DNA from: Chloroflexota bacterium
GTDB lineage: Bacteria > Chloroflexota > UBA4733
NCBI GenBank assembly: GCA_025449435.1
Contig: JANWJO010000010.1
Location: 1 to 20,954 of the forward strand
Direction of reading: 5' to 3'
DNA: 20,954 nucleotides
The notes under the pieces are model-generated. The model was given only the letters and a program-made list of their open reading frames with translations. It did no database searches and was not told the origin of the DNA. Positions 1-6,471 of the stretch are shown in pieces. The translations under genes were made by a program, and so were the position numbers. Within the stretch, counting starts at the first letter, position 1. The number at the start of each line of letters is the position of its first letter.

Positions 1-922
1 CGACCAAGCCAGAGCGCCGGCCTGCGCCGGCGGCTAACGCTGCCACTCCAGGTGAGTGACCGAGGGTGAAGGGGGATTTCATATCAGCAAAGTCGGCCAG
101 CGCTTCGCAGCACCGGTCCAATTCTTCGTCGGTCAGGGAGTTGCGCCCGCCCGGTTCCAGAGCCAGCACTGTTTCCCAGCTCGGTTCTTCAAGCAGCCCT
201 GCAAGTATGGTCGATGTATGCTCACAAAAACAGTCCGCCATGTGAGGGGGGTACGCTCCGCCGCGACGCTTACGAACAGTGGCACTAGCCGCGTCCTGGC
301 CGCCAACGCGGTTCCAAATGACCGCATCCTGCGCCAGCGTAACCACCAGCAGGGCAGGGGCTACCGCTTCGCCTTTCAGCCCGCGCGGGCTCCCTTTACC
401 GTCCCAGCGCTCGTAGATTTGAGCCAGGCACGCGCTGAGCGAGGCGCCAAGGCCCAGCCGGCTGGCAAGGCGCTGAGCCACTTCGCAATGGCCGGCGAAG
501 CTTTCCTTCATGACGCCGGGAAGGGTTAGCATCCCCCGGGCGACCATCGCCGCCATACGGAAAGGTGGCTCGCCGGCGGTCGCCTGCCGCAAAAAGTGCA
601 TGGCGAGGCTCATCACCTCAGGTGACCGACCGGGATCGACAGCCGCGAAGTCGTGGCGCAGTGCGAGCTCGTCACCCAACAGCGCGGCGATAGTGTCCGC
701 GTCGACGTTGCAGCCGATGAAACGCAGCAACGCCAGATAGAACACGTCGCACAGCGTAGCGTCGTCGAGGCGCAAAGCCTCACCGAGCCGCATCGCGGCC
801 ACGCAGGTGCAGAGCGCCGTCTCCAGCGGTTGCCCCATGCCAAGGTCGGTGGCCATAGACAGCGCGGCGAGCAACTCGGCTAGGCGCACACCGGAGTGTG
901 TTGGTCGGGAAGGCATCGCCAT
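1..922 (-). CDS. HD-GYP-type phosphohydrolase / LuxR-family regulator, 3' part missing
   Basis: This frame is open from the ATG at 922 to the window edge (307 codons, no stop), so the C-terminus lies outside. It resembles a family of large actinobacterial and Chloroflexota proteins that carry HD-GYP-like domains followed by a LuxR helix-turn-helix. Visible signs are GHCEVAQRL at residues 144-152 and ERWDGKGSPRGLKG at 171-184. The latter matches the E-x-W-D-G-x-G-Y-P-x-G-L-x-G signature of HD-GYP domains, except that the GYP tyrosine is Ser. A second HD region seems to start near residue 282 (KSPFTLGHSPGVA). The LuxR DNA-binding domain is expected beyond the edge but cannot be seen. Cyclic-di-GMP hydrolysis is possible by family but not supported by a full motif. 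ATG at 922 and ATG at 916 are both possible starts; the upstream Shine-Dalgarno is weak. A TACAAT box lies 44 bases upstream. Confidence 0.8.
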   Translation of the reverse strand, partial: MAMPSRPTHSGVRLAELLAALSMATDLGMGQPLETALCTCVAAMRLGEALRLDDATLCDVFYLALLRFIGCNVDADTIAALLGDELALRHDFAAVDPGRSPEVMSLAMHFLRQATAGEPPFRMAAMVARGMLTLPGVMKESFAGHCEVAQRLASRLGLGASLSACLAQIYERWDGKGSPRGLKGEAVAPALLVVTLAQDAVIWNRVGGQDAASATVRKRRGGAYPPHMADCFCEHTSTILAGLLEEPSWETVLALEPGGRNSLTDEELDRCCEALADFADMKSPFTLGHSPGVAALAAGAGRRSGLV

Positions 923-965
923 ACCCAGCTGTTTCGGGCGCCATGCCAGAGGAAACACTGTGGCT

Positions 966-971
966 ATTGTA
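966..971 (-). promoter_or_regulatory. Putative -10 box of the HD-GYP/LuxR gene
   Basis: The minus strand reads TACAAT, five of six matches to the sigma-70 -10 consensus, 44 bases before the ATG at 922. No good -35 hexamer is visible at the normal distance. The box lies just beside the inverted repeat at 975-1003. Confidence 0.35.
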
Positions 972-974
972 CAA

Positions 975-1003
975 GGGCCGGCCGCGCGGTGAGCGTCCGG
1001 CCC
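975..1003 (-). terminator. Inverted repeat after the NarK-like gene, possible terminator
   Basis: GGGCCGG at 975-981 pairs perfectly with CCGGCCC at 997-1003 across a 15-base loop. It starts 11 bases after the stop codon of the minus-strand transporter gene. On the minus strand the hairpin is followed only by a short TTGT, so a strong intrinsic terminator is doubtful. It also overlaps the likely promoter region of the next gene. Confidence 0.35.
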
Positions 1004-1013
1004 AGCTGCACTA

Positions 1014-2222
1014 TTAAGCCGCTGCTGCCAGACGCATTCGAGGGACCAAGGCGAGGCACAGCAGCGCGGTAACCCCGAGCAACACAAACCCCAGCGCGTA
1101 GCTACCAGTGGCCGAGTACACCGCTGCCATCACGAGTGGCGGAAAGAATCCGCCCAATCCACCCGCCGCGCCTACTACCCCAGTCACCGCCCCAACGCGG
1201 GTTGGATAGACCTGTGCGACCATTTTGAGCACAGCGCCAGTGCCAAGGCCCAGCGCAACCGCCATTGTCAAGCAGGCGATGGTTAATGGCAGGATGGAGG
1301 CGTACGCGACAGCCAGCACCGGAGCCAGCGCTGCTGTCACACCAAAAGACACGGCGAGGACGGCCGGAGCTCCCAGGCGATCGGCCAGTGTCCCACCAGT
1401 GGGGCGGGCAATCACGGCGAGTAAGGCGAAGCCCGCGGCGCGCGCCCCGGCATCGGCAGGAGTCAAGTGGTGGACCCCCACCAGCAACTTCGGCAAGTAC
1501 AAAAACATGGCCACGAAGCCGCCAAAGGAGAGGAAGTAGAAGAGCGTCAGCAACCACGCCCGGCCGTCATGCCGGAAGAGTGCAAACGACGCAAGGAGGC
1601 TCGTCACAGGCGCGCGCGGTCTCTGCGGCTCCTCCGCGAAGCGAGCGAACACAATGCCAGCCGCCACCACCAAGAGTGCGGTGAGCCGGAACGGCGCGGC
1701 GAGTCCCCAGTGCTGCGCGATTGCCGGAGCGGTCAACGCCGTGATGACGGTGCCGCCCATGCCCATACCGTAGATGCCGAGCGCGAACCCCTGCCGGCTT
1801 GCCGGATACCAGCGGTTCACAAAGGGTGTGCCCACCGTGAAGCTGGCGCCTGCCAAACCGAGCAGCAGCCCCATCACCGTGAGCCAGGCAAACGGCTCCT
1901 GATGAAAACTCAACGCTAGCAACGGCACCACGGTGGCGGCCATCAACAGTGGGAACACGCGGCGGGCACCATAGCGATCGGTGAGCACCCCAAGCGGCAC
2001 GCGCAACACCGAGCCCAACAACACAGGGATGGCCACCAACAGGCTCGTTTGACTTTCGGTTAGATGAAGCTGTTGTTGGAACAGTGGCGACAGCGGACCA
2101 AACATGGCCCACGCGTAGAAGCAGGTGACAAACGCCATCGTGCTCAAAACGAGCGCCCTCGTAGCCCCTGCCGGGACTACCGTGTCCGGTGCGGCGCCTT
2201 GCGGTCGTGCCACGCCGTCCAT
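1014..2222 (-). CDS. NarK/NasA-like nitrate/nitrite transporter (MFS)
   Basis: A membrane carrier of about 402 residues with the twelve-helix pattern of the major facilitator superfamily. It fits the nitrate/nitrite porter (NNP) branch. An Arg in helix 2 (LRVPLG, R74) and another in helix 8 (ARPTGG, R273) sit where NarK proteins hold their two substrate-binding arginines. The two glycine-rich nitrate-signature stretches are also present: GFALGIYGMGMGG at 145-157 and GAAGGLGGFFPP near 351-362. The usual Asn of the first signature is not seen, so substrate choice is less certain. ATG at 2222 is preferred because GGGGAG lies ten bases upstream; a TTG at 2249 would add nine residues. No nitrate reductase is in the window, although a NirB-like flavoprotein lies at 11479-12738. 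Export of nitrite or uptake of nitrate are both possible. Confidence 0.85.
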   Translation of the reverse strand: MDGVARPQGAAPDTVVPAGATRALVLSTMAFVTCFYAWAMFGPLSPLFQQQLHLTESQTSLLVAIPVLLGSVLRVPLGVLTDRYGARRVFPLLMAATVVPLLALSFHQEPFAWLTVMGLLLGLAGASFTVGTPFVNRWYPASRQGFALGIYGMGMGGTVITALTAPAIAQHWGLAAPFRLTALLVVAAGIVFARFAEEPQRPRAPVTSLLASFALFRHDGRAWLLTLFYFLSFGGFVAMFLYLPKLLVGVHHLTPADAGARAAGFALLAVIARPTGGTLADRLGAPAVLAVSFGVTAALAPVLAVAYASILPLTIACLTMAVALGLGTGAVLKMVAQVYPTRVGAVTGVVGAAGGLGGFFPPLVMAAVYSATGSYALGFVLLGVTALLCLALVPRMRLAAAA

Positions 2223-2358
2223 CGTTCGCTGGCTCCCCGATCTGCTCAAATCGTCGTGCCAGGCATGGTACCGTTGCCATCCTCAACGCAGCCCGAATGC
2301 GATCGCGCCCCTACCTGCGCCGCGAATTCGCAGTCCCCAAGATGGCTCTTAAATGCAG

Positions 2359-2397
2359 GGCGGCAGGACTGAAGGAGAGGACTTCAGTGCTGCCGCC
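2359..2397 (-). terminator. Long hairpin after the aldo/keto reductase gene
   Basis: GGCGGCAG-G-ACTGAAG at 2359-2374 pairs with CTTCAGT-G-CTGCCGCC at 2382-2397. This gives 15 base pairs with one G-G mismatch and a seven-base loop. It begins 15 bases after the stop of the minus-strand reductase and precedes the transporter gene. The following minus-strand bases (CTGCATTT) are only a weak T-tract, so it may be a terminator or an mRNA 3'-end stabiliser. Confidence 0.6.
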
Positions 2398-2411
2398 TTG
2401 CCAGGGATTCG

Positions 2412-3428
2412 CTAAGGAATAGGCGCGTACTCGTGCGGGCCAAAATTCGCTTCGTAGAACGGAGCGACGTTGGACCCCGGTGGTACCAACTGGTCAACAT
2501 GCTGACGATCTTCATGCGTCACGGTCACGTGGAGGGCCTGCAAATTGTCATCGAGTTGCTCCATCGTTCGCGGGCCGATGATCGGGCTGGTAACGCCGGG
2601 CTGGTGCAACACCCACGCCAGCGCGAACTGGCTCAAGGTCACATTCTTGGCTTTGGCAATGGGCTCCAGTTGCTCGACGACACCAAACACCTGCTCGCGC
2701 AACCGTGCTGCTTGCGGCGAGTTGGGCGAGGCCATGCCATACCTGCTGTCGGCCGGCAGCGGCTGGCCGCGCTGGTACTTGCCAGTCAACAATCCGCCGC
2801 CGAGCGGGCTCCACGGAATGGTGGCGATGCCGTAGGTGCGCGCCATCGGGAGGAGCTCGCGCTCCACCCGTCGATCCAGGATGTTGTACGGTGGCTGTTC
2901 ACAGATAAAGCGATTCAGGCCGAGTTCCTTGGCGACCCACAAGGCTTCCATAACCTGCCAGGCGGCGAAGGTGCTGCTGCCGATGTAACGCACCTTACCC
3001 GAATGCACCAGGTCATCCAATGCCCGCAGGGTCTCATCGATCGCGATGTCGGGTCGCGGCCGGTGCAACTGATAGAGGTCGATGTAATCGGTCTGCAGGC
3101 GCTTGAGGCTCGCGTCACACTGCTCGATGATGTGTCGCCGGCTGGTGCCTTGCGCGTTGGGGTCGTGGTCGTCCATGCGGCCGTGCACCTTTGTGGCCAG
3201 TACGATTTGGTGACGCTTGCCGTTGCGCTTGAGGGCCTCACCGGTGACTGTTTCACTGTGCCCACGGCTGTAGACGTTGGCGGTATCGAGAAAGTTAATA
3301 CCCGCTTCGATGGCGTAGTCGATGATGCGGTAGGAATCCTCAGGACCAGTTCGCCCGCCAAACATCATGCAGCCGAGGCAGAGCTCACTGACCTTGACCC
3401 CCGTCCGCCCGAGGTTGCGATAGTCCAC
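2412..3428 (-). CDS. Aldo/keto reductase (NADP-dependent, YajO/Gpr-like)
   Basis: A cytoplasmic TIM-barrel oxidoreductase of about 338 residues that reduces carbonyl groups of sugars or aldehydes with NAD(P)H. The catalytic tetrad is complete: Asp48 and Tyr53 (LDTANVYS), Lys80 (LATK) and His122 (YQLHRP). The N-terminal DYRNLGRTGVKVSELCLG and the C-terminal cofactor-binding SPIIGPRTMEQLDDN are typical of the family. GTG at 3428 is chosen as start because GAAGGG lies nine bases upstream; a TTG at 3455 is possible but falls inside the palindromic operator. It is divergent from the GntR regulator at 3553, and the shared 124-base region holds the palindrome. The likely role is in a regulated sugar or aldehyde pathway together with the dehydrogenase at 4331. 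The exact substrate cannot be read from the sequence. Confidence 0.93.
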   Translation of the reverse strand: MDYRNLGRTGVKVSELCLGCMMFGGRTGPEDSYRIIDYAIEAGINFLDTANVYSRGHSETVTGEALKRNGKRHQIVLATKVHGRMDDHDPNAQGTSRRHIIEQCDASLKRLQTDYIDLYQLHRPRPDIAIDETLRALDDLVHSGKVRYIGSSTFAAWQVMEALWVAKELGLNRFICEQPPYNILDRRVERELLPMARTYGIATIPWSPLGGGLLTGKYQRGQPLPADSRYGMASPNSPQAARLREQVFGVVEQLEPIAKAKNVTLSQFALAWVLHQPGVTSPIIGPRTMEQLDDNLQALHVTVTHEDRQHVDQLVPPGSNVAPFYEANFGPHEYAPIP

Positions 3429-3454
3429 GACAGCCAGCCCTTCACGTGTGTGCA

Positions 3455-3470
3455 AAATCCTATAGGATTT
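3455..3470. promoter_or_regulatory. Perfect 16-bp palindrome, candidate GntR-family operator
   Basis: AAATCCTATAGGATTT is a perfect inverted repeat. It lies between the divergent reductase and GntR genes, directly downstream of a minus-strand TATAGT box, so it would cover the reductase's transcription start. Short AT-centred palindromes of this size are common operators for FCD-type GntR regulators, many of which control a divergent neighbour. Binding by the adjacent regulator is an inference. Confidence 0.65.
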
Positions 3471-3478
3471 GTGCCGGA

Positions 3479-3484
3479 ACTATA
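3479..3484 (-). promoter_or_regulatory. Putative -10 box of the aldo/keto reductase gene
   Basis: The minus strand reads TATAGT (five of six matches). A TTGTAC at 3504-3509 could be the -35, at a long spacing of 19 bases. Transcription would start about eight bases downstream, inside the palindrome at 3455-3470. Confidence 0.45.
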
Positions 3485-3504
3485 GCACATCCCGCGATCT
3501 TGTG

Positions 3505-3510
3505 TACAAT
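3505..3510 (+). promoter_or_regulatory. Putative -10 box of the GntR gene
   Basis: TACAAT lies 42 bases before the GTG start of the regulator. It is part of the imperfect palindrome TTGTGTACAA (3500-3509), which may be a second regulator contact. No clear -35 is seen. Confidence 0.4.
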
Positions 3511-3552
3511 GGGTACCAGAGCGTGACACGTTCCAGCGATGGAGGACGGATC

Positions 3553-4236
3553 GTGGCAGAGCCGGCCAGCAAGCTCGGCTTGGCAGCGACGGTGTATGAG
3601 TCGCTCAAGGAGCGCATTCTCGACCAAACCATGCCACCAGGGGCGAGGGTCAACATTGACGCACTCGCCGAGGAGTTGGGCGTGAGCCCCACGCCGCTCC
3701 GCGAAGCCCTAGTGCGGCTCACCGCCGAACGGCTCACCGAGTTTGCTGCGTTTCGTGGCTATGCAGTCGCGCCGCTACTCACCGATCGCCAGCTCTCCGA
3801 CCTGTTCTATGTGCGACGGTTGCTGGAATGCGACGCTGCACGGCTGGCAGCGCAGCGCATCACCGAGTCGCGCTTGCTGCGCATGGAATCCCTGATTGAC
3901 CAGATGAAGCAGAGCGAGCTTCCGCATGCTTTTGCAGCGTTCCGCGAGTCCAATAGGGCAGATCAGCGTTTCCACGAGTCATTGATTGCCGCCACCGAGA
4001 ATGACGCACTCTTGCGCGCGTACAAGTCGCTGGCGATCCACAGCCACCTGTCGCGCTTGCATTTCGGGCAAGCCACCTTCGACTTTGCGCGTGTCATCGC
4101 CGACCACACGGCCATTTTGACCGCGTTGCGAACACGCGACGTGGAGGGGGTCCGTGGCGCTGTGGTAGCACACCTGGACTCTGCTGAGCGCTTCCTCGCC
4201 TCGGTGGTACCCGGCCCGCACGATACCGTGGGCTAA
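3553..4236 (+). CDS. GntR-family transcriptional regulator with FCD ligand domain
   Basis: A DNA-binding regulator of 227 residues. The N-terminal winged helix-turn-helix covers about residues 10-75, with the typical LKERILDQTMPPG and ELGVSPTPLREALVRL stretches. The C-terminal all-helical FCD domain (about 85-215) binds small organic acids or sugars in FadR-subfamily members, often through a metal held by Asp and His residues. Candidate ligands here are the Asp of RADQRFHESL, the His of HSHLSR, the His of ADHTAIL and the His of VVAHLDSAE. GTG at 3553 is chosen because GGAGGAC precedes it by six bases and the wHTH begins soon after. It is divergent from the aldo/keto reductase and about 95 bases upstream of the Gfo/Idh gene on the same strand. 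It probably represses one or both in the absence of ligand. Confidence 0.92.
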   Translation: MAEPASKLGLAATVYESLKERILDQTMPPGARVNIDALAEELGVSPTPLREALVRLTAERLTEFAAFRGYAVAPLLTDRQLSDLFYVRRLLECDAARLAAQRITESRLLRMESLIDQMKQSELPHAFAAFRESNRADQRFHESLIAATENDALLRAYKSLAIHSHLSRLHFGQATFDFARVIADHTAILTALRTRDVEGVRGAVVAHLDSAERFLASVVPGPHDTVG

Positions 4237-4253
4237 GCTGGCGGCGGGTTTGC

Positions 4254-4282
4254 TTGCCGTCCCTCGCTGCGTTGAGCACAAT
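4254..4282 (+). promoter_or_regulatory. Putative sigma-70 promoter of the Gfo/Idh gene
   Basis: TTGCCG at 4254-4259 and CACAAT at 4277-4282 are separated by exactly 17 bases. Each has four of six consensus matches. The element is overlapped by a 7-bp inverted repeat, TGCTTGC at 4251-4257 and GCAAGCA at 4285-4291, which could be a regulator site. The start codon follows at 4331. Confidence 0.4.
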
Positions 4283-4330
4283 ACGCAAGCAGGTTTACCG
4301 TGAAGTAACCCGTGGCGAAGGAGGCAGCAC

Positions 4331-5359
4331 GTGAGCGATACGAAGCTGGGCATTGGGGTCATCGGCATCGGCTGGGTAGCCCACGAGCACATCAAGGCAT
4401 GGAAGAACAATCCGCACGTCGAGGTGGTGGCGCTCTCAAGTCACAGTCACGACAACTTGATCAACGCTCAGCGTACGCACCATTTGCCCAACGCTCGCCT
4501 GTACACCGATTGGGAAGACGTGATCCGCGACCAAAGGGTGCAGGTGGTGGACATCTGCTCCATGAATCACATGCACGCGCCGCAGGCGGTCGCCGCGGCG
4601 CAAGCAGGTAAGCATATGTTGATTGAGAAGCCGGCTTCCAACGACCTTGCCGGGCTGCGCCAGGTGGAAGCAGCCATCGCGCACACGAAGGTCAAGAGCC
4701 TGGTGGGCTTTGAGCTGCACTGGAGCCCGTACTTCGAGTCCATACGAGCGATGCAACAAGCCGATTTCTTCGGGCCGGTGTTCTATGCCGAGTGCGATTA
4801 CTTCTCCGGCAATTGGCAAAAGTGGTATCCAGGGTATCAGTGGGTACGCACCAAGGAAAAAGGCGGCTCGGCATTTCCGGCGGCGGGTTGCCACTCTGTT
4901 GACGCCATACGCCAGTTTGTGGCAGGTGATCCGGTCGAAGTGTTTGCCTACGGTGGCAACTTCACCAACGTCATGGAGTGGGATGCCACGATCGTGACTC
5001 TGGTCAAGTTTTCCAGCGGTGCCATTGGCAAGGTTGGGTGCGTGCTGGAGGGCAATCTCAAATACCAGTTCAACGTCCGGCTGCACGGTCCCAAGGGGAC
5101 GCTGGTCAATGATCGCTTCCTCACCGATCACATCCCCGGCCAGACCGGCTGGGCCCAATTCCCCACGATCCTGCCCGACACCCCGGACGTAACGCATCAT
5201 CCCTTCCAGGGTGAGCTTGATCACTTGATCGACAGCATTCGCAACGACACCAAGCCGCTGGTCGATATCACCGATGCCGTGAAGACACACGAAATCGTGT
5301 TTGGCGCTGAGCAGTCGGTGCGCGAAGGCCGCCCGGTCAAGCTACCACTGCCGCGTTGA
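4331..5359 (+). CDS. Gfo/Idh/MocA-family NAD(P)-dependent dehydrogenase
   Basis: A 342-residue cytoplasmic dehydrogenase of the family that oxidises inositols, sugars and sugar derivatives. The Rossmann fold starts at once with G9-x-x-G12-x-G14. The signature EKP is at 99-101 (LIEKPASND), and the Lys is the usual catalytic residue. The C-terminal alpha/beta domain carries GCHSVDA, giving His188 and Asp191 in the G-x-H-x-x-D catalytic pattern. GTG at 4331 has a strong GGAGG seven bases upstream. It lies downstream of the GntR gene on the same strand, with its own likely promoter, and its 3' end meets the MetE-like gene with only six bases between the two stops. Substrate is unknown; neighbours suggest a regulated sugar or polyol pathway. 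Confidence 0.93.
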   Translation: MSDTKLGIGVIGIGWVAHEHIKAWKNNPHVEVVALSSHSHDNLINAQRTHHLPNARLYTDWEDVIRDQRVQVVDICSMNHMHAPQAVAAAQAGKHMLIEKPASNDLAGLRQVEAAIAHTKVKSLVGFELHWSPYFESIRAMQQADFFGPVFYAECDYFSGNWQKWYPGYQWVRTKEKGGSAFPAAGCHSVDAIRQFVAGDPVEVFAYGGNFTNVMEWDATIVTLVKFSSGAIGKVGCVLEGNLKYQFNVRLHGPKGTLVNDRFLTDHIPGQTGWAQFPTILPDTPDVTHHPFQGELDHLIDSIRNDTKPLVDITDAVKTHEIVFGAEQSVREGRPVKLPLPR

Positions 5360-5365
5360 CGCCGG

Positions 5366-6403
5366 CTAGCTGAGGCCAAGCTCCGTGCGCACTTGGCGAA
5401 CACCAGCACCGAGCGCCTGCAATTTGGCCCGCGCCGCCCAGCGCGCTGTCTGACTAAAGCCGCAATCGGGCACTAGCGTGAGCTTTTCTGCAGGGATGTA
5501 GCGCAATGCCGCATGGACGCGCTGCGCCACGTCGTCAGCCGTCTCGATGTAGTAGTTCTTGACGTCGATGACACCAACCGCAACCTCTTTGTGGACGGCG
5601 ATCTCCTTGCACAGTTCGAGCTCGGCCATTTCTCGGTTGGCGAACTCCAGTACGAGTTGATCAACGCCAAAAGAGAGCACTTGATCGATCACCGGCCGGT
5701 AGCTGCGTTTGGCGAGTGGCCGCCCGGCGTAGTTGCCGAAGCACAGGTGCGCTGCCAGCTTGGCGTGAACCCCGTCCAGCGCGGCATTGAACAAGCGGGC
5801 GAACGGGATCGGTGCGTCGGGATGCACCGCCGTAGACGGTTCGTCTATCTGGATGAACGTCGCGCCAGCTTCGACGAGGGCTTTGAGTTCTCGATTGAGG
5901 ATGGGCACCATCGCCCAGGCAGCGTCGAGGCGGTCCGGGTAGATGCTGTTAGGAGCCAGCCGGCCGCTCAAGGTGTACGGTCCCGGCAGTGTCACCTTGA
6001 TCGGCTTGGCAGTATGCGCTTTGGTGTACCTGAACTCGGCAACGACGCCCAAGCCATGCGGTGCTGTAATCGGCTCAAGCACCTCGAAGCGGTGCTGCTG
6101 ATCGTGCCCAGGAGGCCCTTGCTTGCGGTCGGAGGGCAGCGGCCGGACACCCGCCATGTGGGTGTAAAAGTCGGCGGTAAAGAACCCCATGCGCCGCATC
6201 TCGCCATCGGTGATGAGGTCAATGCCCGCTTCTGTTTGGTCGCGCAACGCCATATCGACGGCGTCATCGAGCATCTCGCTGGTGTCAGCTGTGCCGAAGT
6301 CTCCCCGCGTAGTCGCTGCAAGACCGGCGATCAGCCAGCCTGGCGACGAATAGGATCCCACTACTGACGTTGGCAACATAGGTAACGTCACGGTCTCGCT
6401 CAC
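5366..6403 (-). CDS. MetE-like zinc methyltransferase, catalytic domain only
   Basis: A 345-residue protein matching the C-terminal (catalytic) half of cobalamin-independent methionine synthase. The four zinc ligands of that domain are all present: His219 and Cys221 (HLCFGNYAG), Glu253 (LVLEFANRE) and Cys314 (VPDCGFSQT). The GSYS N-terminus, TDGEM (near 65-69) and QIDEP (185-189) are also typical. The N-terminal half of MetE, which helps bind methyltetrahydrofolate-polyglutamate, is absent. Core-only members are known from Dehalococcoides and archaea, where a methyl-corrinoid can be the donor. Other relatives are epoxyalkane:CoM transferases, so methionine synthesis is not certain. GTG at 6403 is preferred because AAGGGGA lies five bases upstream; GTG at 6418 is an alternative. 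It converges with the Gfo/Idh gene. Confidence 0.88.
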   Translation of the reverse strand: MSETVTLPMLPTSVVGSYSSPGWLIAGLAATTRGDFGTADTSEMLDDAVDMALRDQTEAGIDLITDGEMRRMGFFTADFYTHMAGVRPLPSDRKQGPPGHDQQHRFEVLEPITAPHGLGVVAEFRYTKAHTAKPIKVTLPGPYTLSGRLAPNSIYPDRLDAAWAMVPILNRELKALVEAGATFIQIDEPSTAVHPDAPIPFARLFNAALDGVHAKLAAHLCFGNYAGRPLAKRSYRPVIDQVLSFGVDQLVLEFANREMAELELCKEIAVHKEVAVGVIDVKNYYIETADDVAQRVHAALRYIPAEKLTLVPDCGFSQTARWAARAKLQALGAGVRQVRTELGLS

Positions 6404-6471
6404 AGTTTCCCCTTCCACTGAAGACAGCGCACCTTAGCTAGAGTGCGTCATGTCGGTACCAGCCCCAGATG

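Noticed and set aside
56..529. Plus-strand open frame of 157 codons near the left edge
   Set aside because: It lies opposite the HD-GYP gene, whose frame is open across the whole region and matches a known family.
2433..3485. Plus-strand open frame of about 350 codons opposite the aldo/keto reductase
   Set aside because: It is the antisense of a gene with a complete catalytic tetrad; its product has no family signature. High GC produces long antisense frames.
4436..5290. Minus-strand open frame of about 284 codons opposite the Gfo/Idh gene
   Set aside because: Antisense shadow of a clear dehydrogenase, with no Shine-Dalgarno and no recognisable domain.
5513..6367. Plus-strand open frame of about 284 codons opposite the MetE-like gene
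   Set aside because: The minus strand encodes all four zinc ligands of MetE; the plus frame is a mirror of that codon bias.
6428..6447. Inverted repeat CGCAC/GTGCG after the pseudokinase gene
   Set aside because: Only five base pairs, a ten-base loop and no T-run on either strand.
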